Positions 25,513 through 35,387 of a DNA stretch of 35,742 nt are shown piece by piece. Under the pieces are notes generated by a model. It was not told the origin of the DNA, did not search any database, and saw only the letters and a program-made list of their open reading frames with translations. The number at the start of each line of letters is the position of its first letter. Position 1 is the first letter of the stretch. Both the position numbers and the translations under genes were made by a program. The stretch is from Hypsibius dujardini. Taxonomy: Eukaryota; Tardigrada; Eutardigrada; Parachela; Hypsibiidae. The stretch is from NCBI GenBank assembly GCA_001579985.1, contig LRSR01004631.1, positions 1 through 35,742 of the forward strand. Reading direction: 5' to 3'.

Positions 25513-26316
25513 AAGTACGAGCAATCCGTCCTATTCCTAACTCCTTTTCGTGGCCTATTCCTAGCCACTCTAATTAGTGAGGGGCACAGGTGGCGCATCG
25601 TTCGCAAATTGCACCGCCAATAGGAGACAGCGGCAGCAAGAGGCTAATTGAATGACAGTTTCGTCCTGATCTCATTGGGCATGTTACGGTGGATCATCGC
25701 GTTTAATTTTTAACGCTTACTAGCCTTTGTTGTTGAAATGAGCAAAATGCCGTACGTTTTCCCACCGCCGAGCACTGATATCATTCGCTCTGACCTCATC
25801 CATCGCCAACTCAATGAGAGGACTTCTGCCGTTAAACGCCATGTTTATAAAGTTATTTTTCAACTCAAAATGCGTAAAATAATACAAATGATCAGAGATG
25901 ATTTATTCGGCCGTTATTTATGCAATGTGGTGATGATTCTTCTGGCCGTTGCGCCATCTTGTTCTTTTCAATAAATTCCAAGCCAATTAGAGCCACAGAT
26001 TAGTGAAAAAAAGGAAGTCAGAGCGCGTGCGCCAAAGAGGACATGGGCCGCATGCAGCGCCCCCTTCGACTCGAGTTGAAAATAATCACTCATTTTTCTG
26101 TCTGATTTTCTATCTCGTGCGATATTTCTTTCCTAAAAAGTTTACATCCAGGAAATTTCTACTGGACGTCATTTTGTTGGCCTTGGAAGGCCGTTATATA
26201 AACTGTCGCTAAATTTTTTGAGCTTGGTACACTTGAATTATCTGTTTTGGTTGCAAAGTGGCTAGGAATAGGCTACGAAAAGGGGTGGCTCGGAATAGGA
26301 CGGATTCCTCGTACTT
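25513..26316. mobile_element. Candidate non-autonomous element with about 58-bp inverted ends
   Basis: 25513-25569 (AAGTACGAGCAATCCGTCCT...) and 26257-26316 are inverted copies with a few mismatches and a small indel. Each contains two CCTATTCCTA/G-type subrepeats. About 690 bases lie between them, without a transposase-like frame. The pair could be terminal repeats of a DNA element or two independent insertions in opposite orientation. I could not define target-site duplications. Confidence 0.4.
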
Positions 26317-27174
26317 TCGATTTAATGTGTAGATAAATGCAGAACGTATATTATCGGTATGTACATTATTGTTTTTGGGCTACATGGAGGGAGGAAATTG
26401 TTGTATTTCTATGCTAATTTTTCGCCTTTTAATGCAACACCAACGCATCACTACACAGAGCATTTAAAATTGATTTTGTATAGTTGATAAAGATGCGTCG
26501 TCAGGCAGACACAGAAACACCGAGATAGGTAGTACACTCTTCACATCGTGTCGGTTGCCATGTTTGTACATAACTGTACATGACAAGTACATGGCACCAG
26601 CTCCAATTACACTGTGTGTCTGTGTGTGTGTATGTGTCAGGGGATATTTTATTTGCGGGGCCCGAGGACCGCACGCTGACGGGAGCGCTGGAAGTCAACT
26701 GAAGGGATATGAGGTTATAAGCGCTTTTTGTGTTTGCCATATCAGCGCGCGCGCGCTCTCTCGTTTGGGTAAACCAGTTTTTACGGCTGATCGTGATGAT
26801 ATTCGTAGCTGGATTAGATAAGAAGTTACCTATAGTCCCTCTCTATGTGCCGACAACTTATACTGACGACGTGTGCTTCGACTCGTAGGACTCCAGGCAC
26901 GCACACACAGACACAGCTGAGACATTCTCTATCTACAGGAGTTTCAGTGTTCGAAATTTTGTTCTAAGCGCCTTTCACAACACCAGCGTAAAGTGCTGAT
27001 TTTTTCGCGACTATTTTCTCTTTTTACCCGGGGTATATATAATCTAATTGGAAAATAGCGCGGAATTATTTCTTCGGGGATTATTTCATTTTTGGCGTTT
27101 TCTGTTTACGTATTTCTAGCAATTGCTGCATTTTAATTAACCACAGTTTGTGGAGGGAGAAACCGGGGGGCAAA

Positions 27175-29375
27175 ATGAGGGATAATCTTTACTTGGGGCT
27201 GGATCTCAGTACGCAGCAGTTGAAGGCGTTGATTGTGGGCGAGCAGCTGGAGGTCGTACGCGAGGAGACGGTCCATTTCGACAGCGAACTGCCGGAATTC
27301 GGGTGAGTGACTTGATGATGGTGTTGAAGAATAATTGTCGATATTGTATATTTGTATAATGCCTGGTCGAGATCCTTACCAATAACGTCATATGCATTAT
27401 ACAAGGTCGATGATATCTAATCAAGTAAATATGAAATATTGAGCCGTGTGTTCCGGCATTTACTCTGTTCAGTTGATTAGATATATACGTATACAAATAT
27501 GAGCAAATTTGATATACTGATTTTATGAATTAGCCTTAATGATAAATGTCACGTAATCAAAATATAAAAAAGTAATGATAAAAACTGTGCATTAAATGGA
27601 ATTTAATCATTTTAGTATGGATTACTTTTAAAGGAAACTAAACTTACGCAAGGTAGGTAAAAAGAATGAAGAATGGTCTTTATTGTTTTTGTTTGTTTGC
27701 ATGCGATGTAGGACACAAGGTGGGGTGTGTCGTGGAAAGCGCCCGAACGGTGAGGAGTGCATTACCGCCCCCACGGTGATGTGGGTCAAGGCACTGGACC
27801 TCCTGCTGCAGAAGCTGCAGCGCTCGGAAATCCCACTCAACAAAATTGTCGCCATTTCCGGGAGTGGGCAGCAGCACGGAAGTGTCTTCTGGAAATCCGG
27901 TGCGAGCGTGGCCTTCGGAAAGCACAATCCTTTTAAGCCATTGCACGAACAGTTCACTGGTCTTTTGTCCGTTGCGGATTCGCCCGTCTGGATGGACTCC
28001 AGCACGACCGCACAGGTACTCGACCAGACGAAGTAACAGACATTTATGCCTGGAAACTGGCAATCAAACCAACAACGAAGAGACAAGTAGGCAGACGGAC
28101 AGAGAGAGAGACAGACAGACAGAGAGACAGACAGACAGACAGACAGAGAGACAGACAGACAGATAAACAGACAGACAGACAGACATCGCAATTATTTAAC
28201 ACTCACTGAACAGTACTTACAGAATTTCATCTCATCATTTAAAAATGTTGTAATTAAATTACAGTGCCGGAAACTGGAAGAGTCTGTCGGCGGAGCGGAA
28301 GTCGTCGTCAGCGTGACAGGAAGCCGGGCGTACGAGCGCTTTACCGGTCCACAGATTGCGCGTCTCTACGCGGACAATGAGGAAGGTTACGATGCCACGG
28401 AGCGCATCTCGCTGGTGAGCTCGTTTGTGGCGACGCTATTTTTGGGCGCATACGCGGCGATCGATTGGGCGGACGCCAGTGGGATGAACCTAATGGACAT
28501 CCACCGGAAACATTGGGACTCAAATTGCTTGAATGCCTGCGCACCACAACTGAAGCACCGGTTGGAGAAGCCCTGCCCGCCGTGGACGGTGCTGGGAAAG
28601 ATCTCCAAGTATTTTTGCCAGCGGTATGGCTTCTCAAAAGACTGTGATATTGTTGCCTGCACCGGCGATAATCCCTGTAAGTCAAGACAACAACTCCTGC
28701 AAGCCTAAACTTTAACTCCATTTGGAAGATGTTTTTAAAGGTTTGAACCATATATTATATAAAATATTTAAAACAATAAAATAAGATTTTTTGGAGGGAA
28801 TATCTTAGTATTATACTGTAAAAGTGTACCATTATTAATTAATTAAAATTTCTAAAATTTAATTTAAATAAAAATTAAAAATACATTTTGTTAAAACATG
28901 AAAATAGCTTTTTTCAACCTCTTAAAATATCTTTTTCTCAATATATTTATTCCTTTTCCATTTTTTGCAGCTTCCTTAGCGGGAATGAATTTGCGAGCAG
29001 GAGATTTATGTATCAGTCTGGGCACTTCCGATACGGTCTTTGCGGTGGTGACGACGCCCCGCCCTTCCTTAGAAGGGCACATTCTGTGCAGCCCGGTGAA
29101 AGAGGATGAATACATGGCGATGCTGTGCTTCAAAAACGGATCGTTGTTGCGCGAAAAGATTCGCCTGGGCTGTACGGATGGAACGTGGGAGGATTTTGAA
29201 CGGAAGCTCAACGACACTCCCGCGGGGAATGAGGGAATAATGGGTCTGTTCTTCGATGAGCAGGAGATTGTCCCACATGCCCACGGTATTCATCGCTTTG
29301 ATGGGAACGACGAAGCACTCTCCGAGTAAGCTAATGGACGTATATTTATCTGTGAAGCTGTTGTTGGGTCGGTTG

Positions 29376-29423
<48 letters not shown>

Positions 29424-29994
29424 ATCTGTCTGTTTGACTATCTACCTGACTGTCTATCTGACTGTCTGTCTACATGTCTACCAGTCTTTTCCGATTTCTT
29501 TTGATTCATGTCTGCGTGTCTGACCTAAGCGAGTTATATATATCATCAACGGGTGGCTTTATTTTCGTTCAGATTATCTCCGGCTCAAGAAATCCGTGCT
29601 CTAGTGGAATTTCAGGCTATCGCAAAGCGCTACCACCTCCAATGTATGGGCTTCCATGCCAAACCGGAGACCCGTATCTTCGTGACCGGAGGCGGAAGCC
29701 GCAACAGGACGCTCCTCCAAGTTATCGCCAATGTCTTCCAAATGCGACGTCTACACCCAGTCCGTGACCAATTCCGCGGCCTACGGCGCCGCCTGTCGTG
29801 CCGTCCACGCGGTTCGCGGCGGGAGCTACTTCGACCTTGTGCACAAGTCCTCCGGGTTCCCGCCGGTCAATGTGGCCGTGCGTCACAATGCTTCCCTCAG
29901 AGAAGTCTATGATAAACTGACCCTTCGGTATGGTCACCTCCAGGCTCTCGTCGTGGACCGTGATAATAGCGGGAAGACCAATGGCCATTCATGA
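27175..29994 (+). CDS. XYLB: Xylulokinase, 5 exons, one apparent frameshift
   Basis: Exons: 27175-27302, 27712-28015, 28265-28676, 28971-29325, 29573-29994, all GT-AG. The enzyme phosphorylates D-xylulose to xylulose 5-phosphate in the cytosol, feeding the pentose phosphate route. It is a FGGY/actin-fold kinase. Seen: YLGLDLSTQQLKALIV (first phosphate loop), VHFDSELPEFGTQGGV, ISGSGQQHGSVFWKSG, PVWMDSSTTAQ (catalytic Asp region), TGSRAYERFTGPQIA, SLVSSFVATLFLGAYAAIDW, LGTSDTVFAV, CFKNGSLLREKIR and FVTGGGSRNRTLLQVIANVF. After NVFQ the family match moves into the +1 frame (DVYTQSVTNSAAYGAACRAV) and ends KTNGHS at the stop. Ignoring one A in AAA 29740-29742, the length is 539 residues, close to human (about 536). 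It is either an assembly or sequencing error, or a recently broken gene. AATAAA follows at 30091. Confidence 0.93.
28016..28264 (+). repeat. XYLB intron 2 with CAGA tract
   Basis: Coding-strand ACAG/AGAG repeats from about 28083 to 28186, including CAGACAGACAGACAGACAGA-type runs. Donor GTACTC, acceptor AATTACAG. This intron is CAGA-sense, opposite to the gene's last intron. Confidence 0.85.
29326..29572 (+). repeat. XYLB intron 4 with CTGT tract
   Basis: Coding-strand CTGT repeats from about 29375 to 29480, pure at about 29387-29412 and degenerate afterwards. Donor GTAAGC, acceptor TTCGTTCAG. Confidence 0.85.
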
Positions 29995-30090
29995 CCGCCT
30001 TAAGTTTTGTGTCCTTTGACAAATATATATATGATCACGGGTATGAGCAGTACGAATACAGCCTAGAATGTCCCATAAGCCATTACAACG

Positions 30091-30096
30091 AATAAA
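30091..30096 (+). terminator. XYLB: AATAAA poly(A) signal for XYLB
   Basis: Canonical hexamer about 97 bases after the XYLB stop on the same strand. Confidence 0.6.
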
Positions 30097-30467
30097 TCGA
30101 GAATATTCTGCGAGACTGGTCAGCCTAAATATAACACGTCATAAAGTAGTTGTCGTATGAATTGTTTAGATATTCAAAATCAAATACCATACTTAATTGA
30201 TTACGTTATAAATCTTTTGTGGCTATTGCACTAACTACAACGTTAAATTTGGTAAATGCGGATATAGTGTAAAGGGAATTTCCTACGCATTTCATTGCTA
30301 AAATACTTATACATAATAACAATGATAATAAAAATGTATGGGGTTGGTCAAAATTATTTAAGTTATCATTATGCTGTCTAACGCTAGCCAATCAAAAACC
30401 AAATTTAGATTTGATAGCACCACACGCAGTATTGTCTAAAGGCAGTGGACGGATCGGAGCCCATCAG
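30097..30467. other. AT-rich spacer after XYLB
   Basis: AT-rich stretch between the XYLB 3' end and the fold-back element. No open frame with domain features, RNA gene or other structure seen. Confidence 0.5.
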
Positions 30468-31311
30468 AGCTTACAAGGGAACAATCACCAGTGCAAATCT
30501 CCGATCGTGACCAAACTTTTTCTTGAATACCATGTCCCCTAACAGGATTTAAAAAAATATAACTCGCGGCAAAGAGTTCCCCGTTCAACGGGGAGAAATT
30601 CGGGAAGATCTCAATTGGCGCACGTACATTGCAATAGTCCTGAGCGCTTGATTGAATGATTGAATAAGCGCTTGATTGACGGCACGTAACGGCACGTACA
30701 AAAACATGTGCTGCGCTGTGCGTGTGTGCTGTGCGTGTGTGCTGTGCTGGTTGTATACTCAAGTACAATGCAGTTCAGTACTACTGCAGTATTTTTCGGA
30801 CAATTTTTTTAACAAACTTGGACAAAAAACAAAACAATTTTTAAAGTAGCTAAAGCCAGATTTTAATATAAGAAATATAGATGCTCTTTTTGGGAACAAT
30901 TAGGCAAAACACGCATATTTTTATTTCTTATATTAAAATCTGGCCTTAGCTACTTCAAAAAATGTTGTTGTTTGTCCAATTTTGTTAAACAAAATTTTCC
31001 AAAAAATACTTTATTACTACTGAACTGCTTGTACTTGAGTACGCAACCAGCATAGCACACACGCACAGCACATGTTTTTGTACGTGTCGTTACGTGCCGT
31101 CAATCAAGCGCTTATTCAATCATTCAATCAAGCGCTCGACTATTGCAATGTACTTGTGCCAATTGAGATCTTCCCGAATTTCTCCCCGTTGAACGGGGAA
31201 CTCTTTGCCGCGAGTCATATTTTTTAAAATCATTTTAGGGGACATTGTATTCAAAAATAAAAGTTTGGTCACGATCGGAGATTTGCACTGGTGATCGTTC
31301 CCTTGTTAGCT
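30468..31311. mobile_element. Long fold-back element, about 400-base inverted arms
   Basis: The arm 30468-30880 (starting AGCTTACAAGGGAAC) is the near-complement of 30921-31311 (ending GTTCCCTTGTTAGCT). About 40 unpaired bases lie in the middle. Matching landmarks in both arms include ACTCGCGGCAAAGAGTTCCC (right arm GACTCGCGG...), CAAGCGCTTGATTGAATGAT-type direct repeats, GGCACGTAACGGCACGTA and AAAATCTGG next to TAGCTAA/TAGCTAC. The left arm has one extra GTGTGTGCTGTGC unit. No open frame codes a transposase. Best explained as a fold-back or MITE-type DNA element. Its transcript would form a very long hairpin, so a small-RNA source is also possible. I could not recognise target-site duplications with confidence. 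Confidence 0.8.
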
Positions 31312-32260
31312 TCATCGTAGGTCCGGCACGGGGAAAGGATGGTTGGTTTCATTCATTATGCAATGTCCCTCACGAACACTTACTCACCTTTGAGGGGGTA
31401 CGGTAGAAACCGCGTGTACTGATTCCAATGTTTATAATTAACAAACATGTGCTGGATAGAGTTCAGGTCATAAATTTTCATAATCTGGTGGTTTGCAACA
31501 TACTGTATGTTGCAAACCAACACAATATGAAAGCTTTTGATGGGGATCTTCTGGGGTTCGCCAAATGAAAAACGTCATTTCTGATTATCGTGTAGATTGA
31601 TTCTTAATTGAATTGACAGGATGTTTTGCTATCTCCCAAGCCGAGAGCGCAAAGCCAACCCAGCAAGAAACAGGCAAAAGTAGTGTATAAGTAGAAATAA
31701 GAGCTTGCTTCTTTTGGTCAAAGCCGGAAGTGAACGGGAGAATTGTAGAATCAAATGATTCCAAAATTTATATTTGACAACAAACTGATTAGGCGGTAAA
31801 TATGTTTGTTTTTTAAAACCGATGATTCCGTGAAGAAGAGGAGACACACAGTTTAGTAAAGTCCTTTGATATGTAAACAAGACGTGTTAAGCAAATTTTG
31901 TTGTGAAATGTGGCTGAGAAATATATATCCTTGAAGAGAACGGCTAGATTCTGGTTGAACTTGGCAGACTCCAAATTGCCAAGTATACAAAAGAAGCGCT
32001 GAGGCTAACAATGTTCATTGAACTTTTTAAGACTCGTAATTTGTATGAACGTCAAATCACTTAGACATTTGCGTTTTAAAGAAATTAAGGGTTTTGAGCA
32101 ATGGCAAAATTTTGAGACCCTTTCAAAGTTGAGTAAAAGTTCGTGGTGGACCCTGTACTAATCGACACTACTATATGTATTAATATATTCATTGCACGAG
32201 GGAACGAGTAAAAAAAACTGCCCATTCGCGTCTACTGATCTTTCCCCCAAATAGTGTATT
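31312..32260. other. Intergenic, fold-back element to membrane-protein gene
   Basis: 3' flank of the minus-strand membrane-protein gene. Contains the 29-base palindrome at 31490-31518. No open frame with domain features was found, and the 83-codon minus frame at 31629-31880 is unsupported. Confidence 0.5.
31490..31518. repeat. 29-base near-perfect palindrome
   Basis: GGTTTGCAACATAC, one T, then GTATGTTGCAAACC: 14-base arms around a single central base. This could be a hairpin, a binding site for a dimeric protein or the junction of two transposon ends. Confidence 0.9.
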
Positions 32261-33773
32261 TTAAATTGCATTTACTGTATTGCTCCAGAAAGTTTGCCGA
32301 CTGTAACGACTTCTTGCCAATAGCGATTCTTGAAATTGGAACTTGTTGATCCACAGATGCTTCGAAGCCAAGGTCCATTCGTCCTGTTTCGCCCGATTCT
32401 GCCACCTATAATCACAGGATAGGCAGATTACCACATATCGAGCAGCAAGCCAATAGCCGGTTTTTAGAATTTGTTTATATTAATCGATTATTGATCACGG
32501 AAGAGAATAAGGGAAGGACAAGTAGGAGGAGTTCACAGCTACAGCCGCTATAGTCTCTCATTTTTCTGGAAGCTAGCAGTTCCCATATAACCGTGGGACT
32601 CCGCATATATATACAAATAAATAAATGCATAATAAATAAAAAAATAAAAAAAATGAATATACATAGATATATATTATTCCAGTTCCCATAGCCCCCTGAT
32701 TTCCAGTATATATTTCGTTTACGCCAATCGACTGAAAATTAAATTCTGAATGGGACCATGTGGCGAATAAATTTATTTCGATGCACATGCAAAGGGTCCA
32801 CACGGAAATTCCAACTTATTAGCTGTAACCCAGAAAACGGGTGTTGAAGAACAGACAAAAAAATGGTCTGCTTACCAGCGAACAGCGACGACAGCACCAG
32901 CAAGCAAAACAGTCATGACGGAGAAAACCCCCACGGACACTTTGGTCAGGAAGGATTTGTCTGAAACGATTGCTTAATAAGTTGTCTTATTTGTCGTGGT
33001 TGACCCGTTAGCGCCAGGTGCCAGATCGGACACAATTTGAGTGTCAGAAGCATTTTTTCCTTTTATAGTTCTGTTCAATTAAGAAAAATAATATTCTCCG
33101 TTTTTTGGATGTCTTTGAACAATTTATGTTTTTTTTTAGCTAACCACTGTCCATTGTTAAGTAAGAAACAAAGTTACCGATAAAAACTGTCCCTGCCATA
33201 TTTGGTTAGAACATCAATCAATCGATGAGTTTCCATAGTGGTCAGTTTTATTCATTTCTTGACAAAAAATCGGAAGCCTTGATTGACCACTGGCCACGTG
33301 CCAGTCAACAATCTGACTCAGATAACTATTTTTAGAGACTGTAGATGGTCAACTTGGTAGACGAAAATATTTTTAGAAATTTTGACCAGCTCACAGCTTG
33401 CGGAGATCTTTTTCACTCAAAAAACTGAAACTGCTCAACATATTGGCAGTTCTGCCGGACATTGGTCAGGTGGCAAATGACCGAATTGTAATCTCTAATT
33501 TTCAAGCAAGCGCATTTAAAATCAGTTTTGAGTTTAGCAAAATTTCTCAAACCGCCTCTGAATGAAAATTCAGAGGTAGCCATGTCGTCATTTGACGACA
33601 TTTTGCGTTAACGGGTTAAGAGCACCGTTGATTGAGATGGGGGATTGTCTTATACCGATGTTGCCGAGGCAGCGTTCCCCCGTGAAACCGCAGAACGGAG
33701 CGTTCGGTGGAGGTTCCCTTCTGTTCATCCACGTATCAGCGAGGCTCGAAGCTCTGGCGAAGGTCCTGGACAT
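32261..33773 (-). CDS. Small single-pass membrane protein, 3 exons, unrecognised
   Basis: Exons: 33773-33656, 32960-32876, 32405-32261; 115 residues. Splice sites are GTATAAG/TTTCAG and GTAAGC/TTATAG, and all phases close. It begins MSRTFARASSLADTWMNRRE, an Arg/Ser-rich stretch that could be a mitochondrial presequence, then PPPNAPFCGFTGERCLGN. Exon 2 encodes a hydrophobic segment of about 20 residues (KVSVGVFSVMTVLLAGAVVA, about 45-64). A basic/aromatic tail follows (WWQNRAKQDEW, LWINKFQFQ) to the stop at 32261-32263. The ATG at 33773 is the first in frame and has A at -3. Size, presequence-like start and a single membrane span suggest an inner mitochondrial membrane or respiratory assembly protein, but I do not recognise the family. 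The gene rests on splice logic alone. Confidence 0.6.
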
Positions 33774-34449
33774 TGTCGTGAACCGCCAAGCAGACTGTAC
33801 AGATTGGGCAAGAGATTTCACTTAAAACGGTAACAATGCGATACTGAGGCGCCCGACATCTCGTACCCAGACAACTCGTATACCGACATATCGCACCTCT
33901 GAAATGGCATTCAGGTAAATTTCGTACCCAGACATACGGCCTCCCGACAATTTGCCCGTAGAGACAAATTGTGCTCAAGCGACAAATCATATCCCAGCTA
34001 TTCGCATAGGAGACACGGTGTCATTTATTTTCAAAACCGAGCAAGGCTATCCAAATCCGGTATTCTCACAATAGACCCCAGACATCTTTACTTTTCATGT
34101 ATCAGCGGTAAAATTTCGCAAATTCTTTTTTCGCCCAAGTACCTTGACGAAACCACATAAAAAATGTCTGTTTGGTACCATCGAAATGTTAGATGCGTCA
34201 CATTTTTTCATTGGGAGTGTTTGAGTCGTGACAACTTACGTAAATCGCCTGCAGCCCCTGGGTGTGGTAGCATGAATGTACGCAGATTGCAGGGAGCGAA
34301 CTCGCAACGGGAAACGAGTACATAAGTTCGGCATAATTCACGGACAAATTTCAGTATCGCAATATTAACGTTTAGTTTTCTTCCTAGACGCGCTTTCTAG
34401 ACTTTCGTCCTTGTTTTTCCCGTCAAAAGATCCTCCCCCCTACAGTGCC
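33774..34449. promoter_or_regulatory. Divergent upstream region
   Basis: This lies between the start of the minus-strand membrane protein and the plus-strand secreted protein, so both promoters should be here. It holds the CGACA..TCGTACCCAGA repeat at 33854-34007. No TATA element is obvious. Confidence 0.4.
33854..34007. repeat. Degenerate short repeat CGACAnnTCGTACCCA
   Basis: Units of about 14-18 bases recur: CGACATCTCGTACCCA, GACAACTCGTATAC, CGACATATCGCACC, then TTTCGTACCCAGACATACGG, CCGACAATTTGCCCGT, GCGACAAATCATATCCCA. The pattern is irregular, like a decayed tandem array. Confidence 0.6.
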
Positions 34450-35149
34450 ATGCAGACCGTCTACATTGTCGCCGTGTTGGCTTGCGTTTGCGGTGTATAC
34501 GGAAGTAAGCTTTCTTTACCAAAATTGTATAAATTATAAACATTTACTTCACCATAAGTTGCAATGTCTAAGTCAAACTAATCTAGTTATTTATTATAGG
34601 AAAATGTAATAATTAGTAGTAGCTTTTAGTAAATCCGACTTTTTTAGTTTTTGTTGGTCTTCGGCAAAGGATTCACGCGTAGATTACTTGCTTACCCTTT
34701 AGCAACCTGAAGCAAAACTAGCCAGCTAACTTTTTGACTGACTTGCAACGTGCAGGAAACCATAATGGTTAAACTTTGCACTAAAATACAGACCAATAGC
34801 AAATTTTAAGTTTACGAATTTTAAGTTTTTTAAAGTGTATTTTCCGTCGCTTCTGAAGAAAAGAAATCAAGACACATACGGAGATGGTAGTAATAACTTG
34901 ATTGACGTGGTTGTAGGTTACAGACCCGCACCCGCCCCGGAGTATGTGGCTCCTCAGCCGCAGCCGTGGCGGTACGTGGACCCACACGCGCCGCAACCGC
35001 AGTACGGTGCTAGCTACGCGGACGGTCTGGCACCCCGATACCGTCGCGGTTACGGACCCGCCCCCGCACCGGAGTACGTCGCACCGGTTTACTATGCACC
35101 CCAACCCGCACCCCGGAGCTACGGATACCCCGCCCCCGCTCCGGAGTAG
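34450..35149 (+). CDS. Secreted Pro/Tyr/Ala-rich protein, 2 exons
   Basis: Exons 34450-34504 and 34917-35149 (GTAAGC, TTGTAG), 95 residues to the TAG at 35147-35149. Exon 1 is a classic signal peptide, MQTVYIVAVLACVCGVYG. The mature part is a low-complexity repeat with PAPAPEYVAPQPQPWRYV, later PAPAPEYVAPVYYAPQPAP and finally PAPAPE at the stop. Such Pro/Tyr/Ala proteins form cuticle, eggshell or adhesive material, often cross-linked through Tyr; that role is inferred from composition only. Odd: the frame continues after TAG for 13 codons (AAPPAPQRYGAPY) to another TAG at 35189-35191. The first TAG falls exactly where the repeat expects the Tyr of PEYVAP. AATAAA lies at 35356-35361. Confidence 0.8.
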
Positions 35150-35355
35150 GCCGCACCCCCGGCACCGCAACGCTACGGCGCTCCGTACTAGCTGTCCCCC
35201 ACCTTTTAATGTGCCCTGTTAAGGACTTGTCTGTGCCATTGTATCTTAATATCCTCAGTGAGACGACCTGTTCTCCCTTCGAGAATCCGGAAGTCCTGTT
35301 GGCCTTACGATATACGTGAATTACGGGTACTGCTTTTCCGAATTATTACATGGAC

Positions 35356-35361
35356 AATAAA
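35356..35361 (+). terminator. AATAAA poly(A) signal for the secreted-protein gene
   Basis: Canonical hexamer about 165 bases after the second TAG (35189-35191), on the coding strand. Confidence 0.55.
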
Positions 35362-35387
35362 TTAAGGGAAGTCAGGATTGCAAGACG

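Larger units (their letters stand above)
23760..27174. promoter_or_regulatory. Divergent intergenic region between DHPS and XYLB
   Basis: This 3.4 kb stretch separates two head-to-head genes and must hold both promoters. A TATA-like GGTATATATAATC at about 27031-27043 lies about 135 bases before the XYLB ATG. It also contains a (TTTA)n run at 24195-24226, two inverted-repeat pairs, a TG repeat near 26612-26637 and an alternating GCGCGCGCGC at about 26744-26755. A possible small minus-strand gene (24093-24800) is listed separately. Confidence 0.4.
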
